64,000 nucleotides of DNA from the NCBI RefSeq assembly GCF_031199965.1, contig NZ_CP133605.1:2016501-2080500 (forward strand), written 5' to 3'. A model generated the notes under the pieces. It saw nothing but the letters and a program-made list of their open reading frames with translations. It searched no databases and was not told the origin of the DNA. The DNA is from Paenibacillus sp. D2_2 (GTDB taxonomy: Bacteria; Bacillota; Bacilli; Paenibacillales; Paenibacillaceae). Below are positions 53,930 to 62,897 of this stretch, piece by piece. Each line of letters begins with the position of its first letter. Position 1 is the first letter of the stretch. Made by a program: the position numbers and the translations under genes.

Positions 53930-55194
53930 ATGGATTTTTTGGAAATTAGCCGATATGGATTTATGGTAGCTTTTTTCTGTACTGTGCTTCTTTTATTTTT
54001 TATGTAGTTGCCGTAACGGGGAAGACGTGGAAGAACAGAGATCCGCAGCGTCATGAACGTAAATGGGGAAAAATCTCCTTTGTGACCTCTTCACTGGGAT
54101 TATTATCGCATCTTATTTATTGCGCATTCCGCTGGGCTTATAGCGGACACGTTCCGGTTAGCAATATGTATGAGTTTATGACATTCCTGTCTATGATGGT
54201 GATGATAGCTTTCACCGTAATCTTCTTGATCTATCGTAAAATATTACTTGGTATGTTCGCACTGCCGATTGCTATTATTATTATGGCATACGCTGCTGTA
54301 TTCCCGCAGGATGTCCAGCCACTGATTCCTTCGCTGCGCTCCATCTGGCTATATATACATGTGACGTTGGCAGCGACGAGCGAAGCCTTCTTTGGAGTAG
54401 GGTTTGTGGCCGCATTGATCTACCTGCTGCGCACGATCGAATTCGACAGTAATGAGAAATCTGCACGTCGCCAAAAATGGTGGATTGAATTTACGCTATT
54501 TTCTATTATTATAGTAGTGGGCTTTATTGTGTCGGTCTTTGCCTTCCGAGCAGTCGGATATGAAGCTGTGTTCACGCAAAATGAGACAACGATTGACAGC
54601 CAAGTACAACAAAATAGTACAATAGAACAACCGGGGGTTTACCAGATGCCACCTATCGTGGCGCCTTATCAGAGCAAGGTCAAGTCAATTCCGTCCTTCC
54701 TTGGAATGGATCGTCCTTGGTTCGAAGCACCGTCTTGGATCAGTGGAACCAGTTCGGCTCGTAAATTGAATACGGTGATATGGGCCGTAATTACCGGGAT
54801 TGTGCTATATTTATTACTAAGGCTTATTCTTCGCCGTCCATTATGCAAAATCATAGCACCAGCTGTGAAAGGAATTGATCCGAATGATGCGGATGAGATT
54901 AGCTATCGGGCGATAGCTATCGGATTTCCCATCTTTACACTTGGGGCACTTGTATTTGCTATGATCTGGGCTCAGCAAGCATGGGGCCGTTTTTGGGGTT
55001 GGGATCCAAAAGAGGTTTGGGCACTCATTACGTGGCTCTACTATAGCGCTTATCTGCATTTGCGCTTGTCCCGTGGCTTTCAGGGGCGTAAAGCTTCTTG
55101 GATCGCCGTAATTGGTTTCCTTGTGGTAATGTTTACGCTCGTGGGTGTTAATCTTATTATTGCGGGTTTACATTCTTACGCGGGCACAGACTAA
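53930..55194 (+). CDS. resC: Cytochrome c biogenesis protein ResC (CcsB), one apparent frameshift
   Basis: Start ATG 53930 after GGGGGAGAATAG. The first 17 codons give MDFLEISRYGFMVAFF; then one T is missing near 53977 (expected LYCASFIFYVVAVTGKTWKN). Corrected length is 421. The tryptophan-rich haem-handling motif WGRFWGWDPKEVWALITWL, flanked by His residues, marks the haem lyase family. Eight or so membrane helices. Downstream partner of ResB. Confidence 0.93.
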
Positions 55195-55257
55195 CAATAT
55201 TATTAATCCTATAATTCGCTCTGGTGAATGGGTAAGATGATGAAGGGGTTGTTGTTG

Positions 55258-55971
55258 ATGTCAGAAGAGAATCGCATTTTGGTAGTTGATGATGAGGAGC
55301 GTATTCGTCGATTGCTTAAAATGTATTTGGAAAAAGAGGGTTATGAGATCGATGAAGCTGAAGACGGAGAGATCGCTCTGAGAAAAGCGACGTCCAACGA
55401 TTATGGCTTAATTCTACTTGATGTGATGCTGCCGGGAATCGATGGTATTGAGGTATGTAATCGATTGAGACAGGTAAAAGCCACACCGGTGCTTATGTTG
55501 ACAGCGAAGGGTGAAGAAATGAACCGGGTTCAAGGCTTTGAAGTCGGGGCTGATGATTATGTCGTTAAGCCTTTTAGCCCGCGTGAAGTCATTTATCGCG
55601 TCAAGGCGATTATGCGCCGCGCTTCTGCGACAGCCTATTTAACCAAAGAAAGTGGAACCAGCAACAACATTGTGTTCCCTCATCTTATTATTGAACATGA
55701 CGCTCACCGTGTTACGGCGAATGGGCAGGAAGTCAGCTTAACACCTAAGGAATATGAGTTGCTACATTATTTAGCTGTATCGCCGGATAAAGTATTCTCA
55801 CGCGAGGAACTGCTCAAGGATGTATGGAATTATGAATTTTTCGGCGATCTTCGTACGGTAGATACGCATGTGAAGCGCCTGCGCGAAAAACTGAATAAAG
55901 TATCTCCGGAATCAGCGGCAATGATTACAACGGTATGGGGCGTAGGTTATAAGCTGGAGGTTGCTAAGTAA
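55258..55971 (+). CDS. resD: Response regulator ResD
   Basis: 237 residues from ATG 55258 after GAAGGGG; the frame opens at 55228. An OmpR-type regulator: LVVDDEERIRRLLKMYL, LILLDVMLPGIDGIEV (phospho-Asp), VVKPFSPREV, then a winged helix (LTPKEYELLHYLAVSPDKVF, RTVDTHVKRLREKL). In Bacillus ResDE controls aerobic and anaerobic respiration genes including resABC. The resE start follows the stop directly. Confidence 0.95.
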   Translation: MSEENRILVVDDEERIRRLLKMYLEKEGYEIDEAEDGEIALRKATSNDYGLILLDVMLPGIDGIEVCNRLRQVKATPVLMLTAKGEEMNRVQGFEVGADDYVVKPFSPREVIYRVKAIMRRASATAYLTKESGTSNNIVFPHLIIEHDAHRVTANGQEVSLTPKEYELLHYLAVSPDKVFSREELLKDVWNYEFFGDLRTVDTHVKRLREKLNKVSPESAAMITTVWGVGYKLEVAK

Positions 55972-57410
55972 GTGAGCTTCTGGAGATCGCTGGTCGGCAA
56001 GTTGTGGATAACGATCATTGGCCTGGTTGCTTGCGTATTACTCATATTAGGTTTGTTCCTGCTGCCATATATCGATACGAATTTTACGAATTCTGCCGCG
56101 ATTAAGAAGATGTTTGTAATCGTATGCGTGATTGGGTTTTCGCTTACAACCTTCTTTGCGCTATTCCTATTCACGAAAATTACACAGCCGATGCAGCAAC
56201 TGATCCGCGCGACAGACTCGATTCGCAAAGGAAAGTATGATACAAGGCTGTCACTTCGCACAAGCGATGAGATCGGGACTTTATCGGTTACCTTTAATCA
56301 TATGGCTGAAGAGCTGGAGAGTACGATCAGAAGCTTGAGGCATGAGAAGGAACATCTGTCCAGCGTTCTAAGAAGTATGCATGATGCGGTTATTACACTA
56401 GACCGTAGCGGTGCGATTATTCTGACGAATCCTCCAGGTGAGAAGGTACTTGAGCTCTGGGTGATCTGCCAGATTCTGCCTCTGAGATGGAGGAATTGAC
56501 GGAGGATGACTATTGGAGCGGAATTCCGAAGCCGCTTATTCCCATGTTCCACCGTGTACTTGATCAGGAAGGCGACCAGAGCATGAATATCCATGTGAAG
56601 AAAGGCGTATGGTCCGTACATATGACTCCTCTCGCTTCGGATGGGGAGGTTCGTGGTGCAGTAGCTGTTGTACGAGATGTGACGGAGCAAGTTAAGCTGG
56701 AGAAGATGCGCAGTGACTTTGTCGCTAACGTCTCCCATGAGATCCGTACACCGCTCTCAATGATGCAAGGATATAGTGAAGCGCTCCTTGATGGTATGGC
56801 GGCAACGCCTGAAGAACAAGCAGAGCTTGTACAAGTCATTCATGATGAGTCACTTCGTATGACCAGGCTCGTCCGTGATTTGCTTGATCTGGCCCGCATG
56901 GAGGCGGGATATATCGATATGCCGATGGCACAGATGGACTTCCAAGAGCTAGCCGAGCGGATGCATCGCAAATTCCTGGTACGAGCCAAGGAGCATGACA
57001 TTACACTAACACTTGATGTTGATGAATCGCCGATGTACTTGGAGCAGGCCAATGAAGATCGACTGGAACAGGTACTCACGAACTTGCTTGACAATGCATT
57101 CAGGCATACGCCGGATGGGGGAGAGATTGGAATCAGCGCCCACATCCGCGATAGCAAGCTCGGTAAGGAGCTACACGCCTCGATCAAGGACAGTGGGGCA
57201 GGCATCCCTTCAGATGATCTTTCGTTCATCTTCGAGAGGTTCTACAAGGCTGACAAGGCTCGTGTCCGGGGCGAAACCGTAGGAACCGGATTGGGGCTGT
57301 CGATTGTGAAGAATATCGTGGATTCGCATCAAGGAACAATTCAAGCAGAGAGCGAACTAGGCAAGGGTACGATATTTCATATGATACTGCCTGTCGAAGG
57401 GCATCAATAA
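55972..57410 (+). CDS. resE: Sensor histidine kinase ResE, one apparent frameshift
   Basis: GTG 55972. Two membrane helices (ITIIGLVACVLLILGLFLLP; MFVIVCVIGFSLTTFFALFL) are separated by only about 17 residues, then HAMP, a PAS-like domain (VITLDRSGAIILTNPPGEKV), H box (ANVSHEIRTPLSMMQGYSEA), N box (VLTNLLDNAFRHTP) and G boxes (DSGAGIPSDDL, GTGLGLSIVKNIV). One G is missing near 56458 (expected ELWGDLPDSASEMEELTEDD). Corrected length is 479, about 110 shorter than Bacillus ResE because the extracytoplasmic sensor domain is absent. Confidence 0.93.
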
Positions 57411-57422
57411 ATTGTAGTTATG

Positions 57423-57455
57423 ACCATCCTGTTTGCAGAAAGGATGGTTTTTTTG
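57423..57455 (+). terminator. Intrinsic terminator of the res operon
   Basis: ACCATCCT pairs with AGGATGGT, followed by seven T. Confidence 0.88.
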
Positions 57456-57510
57456 TTGAACAAACAAGAGAAATCTTGTTCAACGTGGAACAAGTTCTGT
57501 TAGACCAAAT

Positions 57511-57525
57511 AAAAGGGGCTGTCTC
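57511..57525 (+). terminator. Left arm of a bidirectional terminator split by the IS
   Basis: AAAAGGGGCTGTCTC is the perfect inverted complement of GAGACAGCCCCTTTT at 58993-59007. Removing the insertion sequence and one target repeat leaves a 15-pair stem with a loop of about 20 bases between resE and serA, which converge here. Confidence 0.75.
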
Positions 57526-57579
57526 TTAGCAGTGAATAACTACTTGAAGTGACCCGAAAAGTTAGACAGTTTATTTTCA

Positions 57580-58392
57580 TTAAGCAGTTTGTTGGGCATG
57601 AGTCCGGTATTGTACCGGACTCATGCCTTTTAATTTTGATTTAATCCGCTTGTAATTATAGTAGTTAATATACTTGGATAATTCCTCTTTAAAATGTTCA
57701 ATACTTTTAAATTCCTTTATATAAAGGAATTCTGATTTGAGAATACCGAAGAAGTTCTCCATCACAGAATTATCATAACAGTTGCCCTTTCGCGACATAC
57801 TCTGCGTGATTTGTTTTCTTTGTAATGCCTGACGGTATTGCTTCATCTGATAGTGCCATCCTTGATCTGAATGCATGAGAAGCTTGCCTTCTATCGTTAG
57901 CCTTTCAAAAGCTTGCTCTAGCATATCTGATACAAGAGAGTAGGTAGGTCTAAATCCTATCGTATACGAAATGATTTCACCGTTATATAAATCCAGAACA
58001 GGTGACAGATACAGTTTTTCTCCCAGTAATTTAAATTCTGTAATGTCTGTCACCCATTTCTGATTTGGTCTCTCTGCTTTAAAATTACGGTCTAATAAGT
58101 TCGGTGCAATCTGACCGACCTTACCTTTGTACGAGCGGTACTTTTTCACACGGACTATTGATATTAATCCTAGCTCTTTCATAATACGTTGGACCTTTTT
58201 ATGGTTCACCTGATGCTCACGATTCCTTAATTCATCACGAATACGACGATAACCATAGCGGCCTTCATGCTCGTCATAAATGGATTGAATGAGTACCTTT
58301 AGCTCGCCATCTGGATCGGGACGTCCGAAGCTTTTAATCACGTAATAATAGGTGCTGCGCGGAATACCTGCAAGCTGCAGAAGTGCTATCAC
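57580..58392 (-). CDS. IS150-type transposase OrfB (DDE integrase core)
   Basis: 270 residues from a GTG at 58392, normally made as part of an OrfAB fusion by -1 frameshifting in orfA. The HTH_21 region (SIYDEHEGRYGYRRIRDELR) is followed by the rve core: WVTDITEFKL (first Asp), LMHSDQGWHYQMKQY (second Asp), SMSRKGNCYDNSVMENFFGI with the catalytic Glu in MENFFGILKSE. The -1 frame is open upstream through KAQVVYELRREFP to the slip site, confirming fusion with OrfA. Confidence 0.93.
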   Translation of the reverse strand: MIALLQLAGIPRSTYYYVIKSFGRPDPDGELKVLIQSIYDEHEGRYGYRRIRDELRNREHQVNHKKVQRIMKELGLISIVRVKKYRSYKGKVGQIAPNLLDRNFKAERPNQKWVTDITEFKLLGEKLYLSPVLDLYNGEIISYTIGFRPTYSLVSDMLEQAFERLTIEGKLLMHSDQGWHYQMKQYRQALQRKQITQSMSRKGNCYDNSVMENFFGILKSEFLYIKEFKSIEHFKEELSKYINYYNYKRIKSKLKGMSPVQYRTHAQQTA

Positions 58393-58418
58393 CGGAAATT
58401 CACGCCTTAATTCATAGA

Positions 58419-58934
58419 CTACTTGCGCTTTGTCTTGTTTGGTGATTTTTCCTTGTTTTGAACTAAGGCATTCAACTTTTTTAAATAGGCATTTTCCATA
58501 CGTAAACGTTCGTTTTCTGCCTGTAGTTTCTCAAGTGACCCTTCATCTTGTTTTGTTGGTTTCTTTGTTTCTTTGTTCATGGATGTACGCCCCTTTTTCT
58601 TTGCTTTGAAGGCGTCAAATCCCTTTCTTTCAAACTCTTTAACCCATCTTTTGATAGGTGAAGGTGAGGGAATACCAAAATGCGCAGCGATATCTACATA
58701 TGAGGCCTTCGTTTTTAACCGATATTCAAGTACCTCTAGTTTAAACTCTGGTGAATATGAAGCATAGTCTTTTATTCGAAAACCTTCAATCCCCCACTCG
58801 CTGTACAGCTTTGCCCAAGAGTAAATTTGAGTTTTGGATACACCATATTTTCTTCCAATGGATGGCGCAACTTCGTTACCTTCCAAATATCTTAATACAA
58901 TTTCGAGCTTCTCTTTTACAGAAAATTTCCACAT
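58419..58934 (-). CDS. IS150-type transposase OrfA (helix-turn-helix)
   Basis: 171 residues from the ATG at 58934, eight bases after GGAGGTG. Two helix-turn-helix units (YLEGNEVAPSIGRKYGVSKT; KASYVDIAAHFGIPSPSPIK) bind the IS ends and a C-terminal leucine zipper-like helix follows (LEKLQAENERLRMENAYLKK). Near its end lies the slippery run A-AAA-AAG. Alone, OrfA usually represses; fused to OrfB it is the transposase. Confidence 0.92.
   Translation of the reverse strand: MWKFSVKEKLEIVLRYLEGNEVAPSIGRKYGVSKTQIYSWAKLYSEWGIEGFRIKDYASYSPEFKLEVLEYRLKTKASYVDIAAHFGIPSPSPIKRWVKEFERKGFDAFKAKKKGRTSMNKETKKPTKQDEGSLEKLQAENERLRMENAYLKKLNALVQNKEKSPNKTKRK
58476..58482 (-). promoter_or_regulatory. -1 ribosomal frameshift site in the IS
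   Basis: The minus strand reads TTA AAA AAG, the A6G slip heptamer used by many IS3 elements. After a -1 slip the frame stays open through to OrfB with no stop. Confidence 0.75.
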
Positions 58935-58940
58935 AAAAAA

Positions 58941-58983
58941 CTGCACCTCCAATTGTTAGTTGTGTCTAACAATTGGGGTGCAG
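58941..58983 (-). promoter_or_regulatory. Hairpin hiding the transposase ribosome binding site
   Basis: CTGCACCTCCAATTGTTAG (58941-58959) pairs with CTAACAATTGGGGTGCAG (58966-58983), 18 pairs with one bulge and a six-base loop. In RNA read from outside the element, the GGAGG of orfA is buried in this stem. Confidence 0.6.
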
Positions 58984-58992
58984 TTCAACTAG

Positions 58993-59007
58993 GAGACAGC
59001 CCCTTTT
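58993..59007 (-). terminator. Right arm of the split terminator, next to serA
   Basis: GAGACAGCCCCTTTT, complementary to the arm at 57511-57525. It now lies 15 bases past the serA stop, about 1.47 kb from its partner. Confidence 0.7.
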
Positions 59008-59022
59008 GAGATTATACAATAA

Positions 59023-60612
59023 TTAGATGAATGCGATTTGCTGTGCTTTGTTTATCTCAGGTAATTGAGTCAATTTGTTGATGACTTCGGCTGGAGCAGC
59101 CTTATCCACCGTAAGTACCATGATGGCAGCGCCGCCAACGATCTTACGTCCAACCTGCATCGAAGCGATATTGACTTCATTGCTACCAAGCAGGGTTCCG
59201 ACATGACCGACCATCCCTGGTTTGTCATTGTGGGATACGAAGATTAGGTGGCCTTCTGGAGCGATATCCACTGGATACTTGTCAATTTGTACGATTCTTG
59301 CACCGTAGCCGTTAAGCAAGGTTCCAGCGATGCAGTGCTCTGTGCCGTCCGGTGCTTTCAGCGTTACACTGATTAAATTCGTGAAACCTTTTGTAGCCGA
59401 AGCTTGGGTTACAGCTACCTTGATATCGCGAACCTTAGCCAGATGGATCGAGTTGACGATATTGACGTCGTCTCCGAAATGACGGGACAGTACGCCTTTG
59501 ATAATGTAGCGGGTTAGTGGCTGTGTATCAACTTCAGCAAGATCCCCTGCATAGTCTACGTGGATCTCTTGTACTGCTTGCTGATTCAATTGAGCAGCAA
59601 GCATACCGATCTTCTCGCCAAGTTCGAAATAAGGGGTCAACTTGTTCATTACACTAGGCGCTACCGGCGGCATGTTAACGGCATTCTTGAACGGTTCGTT
59701 ACGCAGAATGTGCAGAACTTGCTCGGATACGTCGATCGCTACATTCTCTTGTGCTTCAACCGTAGAAGCGCCAAGATGCGGAGTAACGATAATCTTCGGG
59801 TTGTTCAGGAATGGATGATCCGCTTCTGGCGGTTCCTTCTCAAATACGTCGAAAGCAGCTCCGGCAACGATTCCTTGATCGATAGCTTCTACAAGGGCCA
59901 ATTCATCTACAACTCCGCCACGGGCGCAGTTGACGATCCGCATACCTTTCTTCATGACCTCAAACTGTGCACGAGAGATCATATGCTTCGTCTCAGGAGT
60001 AAGCGGAGTATGAACGGTAATGAAATCAGCATTGCGGACGATATCGTCGACACTGGACAGCTTGACCCCAAGCTTCTCGGCGCGGTCTTCGGTCAGGAAT
60101 GGATCATAACCGAGGATATCCATCCCAAATGCCTTGGCCCGCTTGGCGACTTCCGAACCGATCCGACCCATACCGAGTACGCCGAGCTTCTTGTTGCGAA
60201 GCTCTACGCCCAGGAATTTACGATCCCAAGTACCGGAGATGGTCTTGGCGTAAGCTTGTGGGATGTGGCGAGCAAGGGCCATCATCATGGCGAAAGCATG
60301 CTCGCAGGTCGTAATTGTGTTACCGTCCGGTGCATTGATGACGATAATTCCTCGTTTCGTTGCTGCTTCGAGGTTGATGTTATCAACGCCAACACCTGCG
60401 CGACCGATTACCTTGAGATTTTTACCAGCTTCCATAATCTTGTCGGTGACCTTCGTCTGGCTGCGAACAAGCAATCCGTCGTATTCAGGAATAATTTGAA
60501 CCAGTTCATCTTCGCTAAGTCCTGTCTTTTTGTCTACTACGACGTCACTTGCTTCCATAAGCTGTTGAATCCCCAGGTCACTAATAGGATCCGATACAAG
60601 AACTTTAAACAT
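59023..60612 (-). CDS. serA: D-3-phosphoglycerate dehydrogenase
   Basis: 529 residues, AGGAGGAAAAGAAATC before the ATG. First step of serine synthesis from 3-phosphoglycerate. The NAD-binding site (LGVLGMGRIGSEVAKRAKAF), catalytic Arg (NCARGGVVDE), Glu (FEKEPPEADHP) and His (VTPHLGAST) are present, followed by the allosteric substrate-binding domain and a C-terminal ACT domain (HNDKPGMVGHVGTLLGSNEV). This is the long form found in Bacillus. A T-box leader lies upstream. Confidence 0.97.
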   Translation of the reverse strand: MFKVLVSDPISDLGIQQLMEASDVVVDKKTGLSEDELVQIIPEYDGLLVRSQTKVTDKIMEAGKNLKVIGRAGVGVDNINLEAATKRGIIVINAPDGNTITTCEHAFAMMMALARHIPQAYAKTISGTWDRKFLGVELRNKKLGVLGMGRIGSEVAKRAKAFGMDILGYDPFLTEDRAEKLGVKLSSVDDIVRNADFITVHTPLTPETKHMISRAQFEVMKKGMRIVNCARGGVVDELALVEAIDQGIVAGAAFDVFEKEPPEADHPFLNNPKIIVTPHLGASTVEAQENVAIDVSEQVLHILRNEPFKNAVNMPPVAPSVMNKLTPYFELGEKIGMLAAQLNQQAVQEIHVDYAGDLAEVDTQPLTRYIIKGVLSRHFGDDVNIVNSIHLAKVRDIKVAVTQASATKGFTNLISVTLKAPDGTEHCIAGTLLNGYGARIVQIDKYPVDIAPEGHLIFVSHNDKPGMVGHVGTLLGSNEVNIASMQVGRKIVGGAAIMVLTVDKAAPAEVINKLTQLPEINKAQQIAFI

Positions 60613-60858
60613 GATTTCTTTTCCTCCTAAATATGGTCTTTTTTTTGTATATATAAGTTGAACCTAAGAATACACGGATGCCGCCGGGTGAAATGTGTCT
60701 TTGGCAATACGTTGTTCTAGTCTTCAGTTCAACTTCTATAAAATTGCTTGTTCACTCGCGTTGTAGAAGCATTACACATTGTCTCAGCGGATTCCCGTTA
60801 TACTGCGACAAAGGCGCACGGTGTGCTCCAAGGTAGCTAGGTGTGTATCAGGGCAACA

Positions 60859-61125
60859 AAAAAACTCTCAATCCGCACACTACTACCGTAGTAAGGGACG
60901 AGAGTTGTTCGTGGTACCACCCTAGTTCACCGCCTCTTCACAGAGGCAGCCTCATTTGTCGTTAAGACAAAACTGATAACGGAGTTCTCCGACTGCGCCT
61001 ACTAGAAGTTCAACGCAATGACTCAGGATCGCTAAAGCTGTTACGTACACTACCGGTTCGCAGCACCACCGGCTCTCTGGAAGCCCTCATAGCAACTTTG
61101 TTCCTTCATTGTTTTTCACGAGTAT
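60859..61125 (-). ncRNA. T-box leader of serA
   Basis: On the minus strand: the stem I apical motif AGAGAGCCGGTGGTGCTGCG-AACCGG (61053-61078), the T-box AGGGTGGTACCACG (60910-60923) and a terminator AACTCTC...GAGAGTT with T run (60859-60907). Uncharged tRNA pairing with the T-box would form the antiterminator and allow serA expression. A serine specifier is expected; TCA in GAGTCATTGC is a candidate but I could not fold it with certainty. Confidence 0.85.
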
Positions 61126-61135
61126 GATTTTTCAT

Positions 61136-61164
61136 AATGTACCATGGTCCGAGAAAGGTGTCAA
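61136..61164 (-). promoter_or_regulatory. Sigma-A promoter of the serA T-box transcript
   Basis: On the minus strand TTGACA (61164-61159), 17 bases, TACATT (61141-61136), just upstream of the leader. Confidence 0.65.
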
Positions 61165-61274
61165 TACTGTGAATGATACAATATACCCGGGTGGTGGGGC
61201 GCTCTTGAATCTACTCGTTTTTTTAGTTATGATTTTGTTAATGTCGAATAAACACAGTTTTTTTGTCCGATCCT

Positions 61275-62210
61275 TTAGTCTTCGAAGAAAAAAGGCAACT
61301 CAGGAAGGGACTCGGATTTATAAAAAGCAGGTTTCCATTTTAGAAATTCATTTTCCTGGATAGCTTCTGTTTCTGTGAGAATTTTCACAACAGAGAGCAC
61401 AGAATTAAGGTTGAGTGATGATGCCTTTCCGCTAGTAATCATCTGATCGATCTTCGCTGTCATATCTTGAGGCAGATAATTAACATACATTTTGTCCTTA
61501 AGCATTATATCAGCAACGGCTTTATTCTTTGTGGCAAAGGAATACTTCTTCCATTCTTTGATTGAAGTGTTTGCTTTGAAGTTGAACGAGTCAGGAATGG
61601 ATTTATCGTATTTGGAACTCCATTTCAGAATAGAAGCATAAAATTTATTTTGAGACTGAAGACCGAAGTTCACAGCGCTATCCAGAAATTCATCCTGATT
61701 ATCCGAGTTTTCTGACAACTTGGCTAATGTGATCCTGCTAGTTTGTTTCACCGAACGGTCGATCGACTCTTCAAAGAGCCGAAGACTCTTAAGGATGTCG
61801 GCCTGGGCTTCAAGCAGAAGCGGAGAGTTGCTGGACACCTGGTAGGATGAAATTTCCTTATATTGATCTTGGGCGGATTTACGCAAATCCTTTAATGTTT
61901 GATTGGAGATCAGATTCCCGTCATCGTGTGCGCCTCTGTGGAATTCATCCATGGTAGACACGTAGCTGTTTTTGAAATTCTGATACGGCTGAAAGACAGT
62001 GAAATAAAAAGTAACCAAATCCTGCTGCTGATAGGAACCGTCGGATTCAAGCACATAGTCGTAACTGGCGAGGCTGGAGTATTTCGCCTCCGTCTTGGTG
62101 ACACCGATTTGAAGGCCTAGAAAGAATGTTCCGAAGGCAGCGATCAAGGTGAAGAGAAAGCCCATTGTAAACATCATTTCACTGCGGGAGGATTTCGATT
62201 TGCGATTCAT
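61275..62210 (-). CDS. Hypothetical membrane-anchored extracytoplasmic protein
   Basis: 311 residues; AAGGAGCGG before the ATG. A basic start and one helix (MMFTMGFLFTLIAAFGTFFL) anchor a long, mostly helical domain outside the cell. No catalytic motif or known family is recognised. The C-terminus ends in hydrophobic and acidic residues (LPELPFFFED). It is divergent from the CPBP gene, with the T-box promoter of serA downstream of its stop. Likely lineage-specific. Confidence 0.72.
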   Translation of the reverse strand: MNRKSKSSRSEMMFTMGFLFTLIAAFGTFFLGLQIGVTKTEAKYSSLASYDYVLESDGSYQQQDLVTFYFTVFQPYQNFKNSYVSTMDEFHRGAHDDGNLISNQTLKDLRKSAQDQYKEISSYQVSSNSPLLLEAQADILKSLRLFEESIDRSVKQTSRITLAKLSENSDNQDEFLDSAVNFGLQSQNKFYASILKWSSKYDKSIPDSFNFKANTSIKEWKKYSFATKNKAVADIMLKDKMYVNYLPQDMTAKIDQMITSGKASSLNLNSVLSVVKILTETEAIQENEFLKWKPAFYKSESLPELPFFFED

Positions 62211-62304
62211 GAGTACCGCTCCTTACAATATATTTTTCAGTCCATGAGCAACAAATATGTACTTATCTCAATTTCATTTTAAAGGACAGGGTTTGACAAA
62301 TTAT

Positions 62305-62897
62305 ATGAAAAAGTTCAAATTCGGCAAAATCAAGATACAAAAGGTCGATCCCGGTCAACTAAATGAGCGAATCTTGTTGATCAATTTGTATCTTACTCAA
62401 GGACTTACCTTATTTATCGGTCTAATCATTCTATTATTTCAGAAGCGAAACCCACTAACTGTGTTAACATTTCCTGAACATCCTGAATTTACATACTATA
62501 GCATCGGATTAGCTGGTGTTATGTTCTGTGTAGATATGCTCATTTCCAGATTTGTCGGAGAGGACAGCATGGACGATGGTGGAATTAACAACATGCTGTT
62601 CCGGAGCCGGCCTATATGGCATATTATTGTGATCTGCCTAGTTGTGGCGGTATGTGAAGAACTGTTGTTCCGGGAGCTATCCAGCATGGATTTGGCATCT
62701 ATTGGACAAGTATTCTTTTTGCAGTGATTCATGTCCGTTATTTGAAGCATTGGATTCCGACTGGATGGGTATTTTTGAGCAGTTATGGCCTAGGTTACAT
62801 TTATGTACTGACAGGGACACTTTGGGCGCCTATTTTATGCCATTTCATTATCGACCTTGTATCTGGGCTAGTCATTAAATATCGGAGGGAATCATGA
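62305..62897 (+). CDS. CPBP family intramembrane metalloprotease, one apparent frameshift
   Basis: A polytopic membrane protein; ATG 62305 follows AAAGGACAGG, though ATG 62257 is in frame. Conserved CPBP (Abi) motifs span the break: EELLFRGAIQHG (Glu-Glu...Arg), FAVIHVRYL and LCHFIIDL. One G is missing near 62671, without which the frame ends early at 62727. Corrected length is 197. Such proteases act in prenyl-CAAX-like processing, bacteriocin immunity or signalling; the role here is unknown. It overlaps the next gene by four bases. Confidence 0.8.

Larger units (their letters stand above)
57545..58987 (-). mobile_element. IS150-type insertion sequence (IS3 family), 1443 bp
   Basis: Ends TGAAGTGACCCGAAAAGTTA-GACA on the left and, in complement, TGAACTGCACCCCAATTGTT-AGACA on the right; both begin TG as IS3 elements do. 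A 3-bp direct repeat ACT flanks the element (57542-57544 and 58988-58990). The length equals that of IS150. It carries orfA and orfB on the minus strand with a frameshift window between them. All parts look intact, so the element may be active. Confidence 0.88.

Noticed and set aside
57511..59007. AAAAGGGGCTGTCTC / GAGACAGCCCCTTTT taken as the terminal inverted repeats of the insertion sequence
   Set aside because: IS3-family ends beginning with TG and a 3-bp ACT duplication are found further in, giving the standard 1443-bp size; the outer arms fit a host terminator.
59560..60630. A 356-residue plus-strand open frame opposite serA
   Set aside because: It is the antisense shadow of a well-conserved gene, has no ribosome binding site and no recognisable domain.
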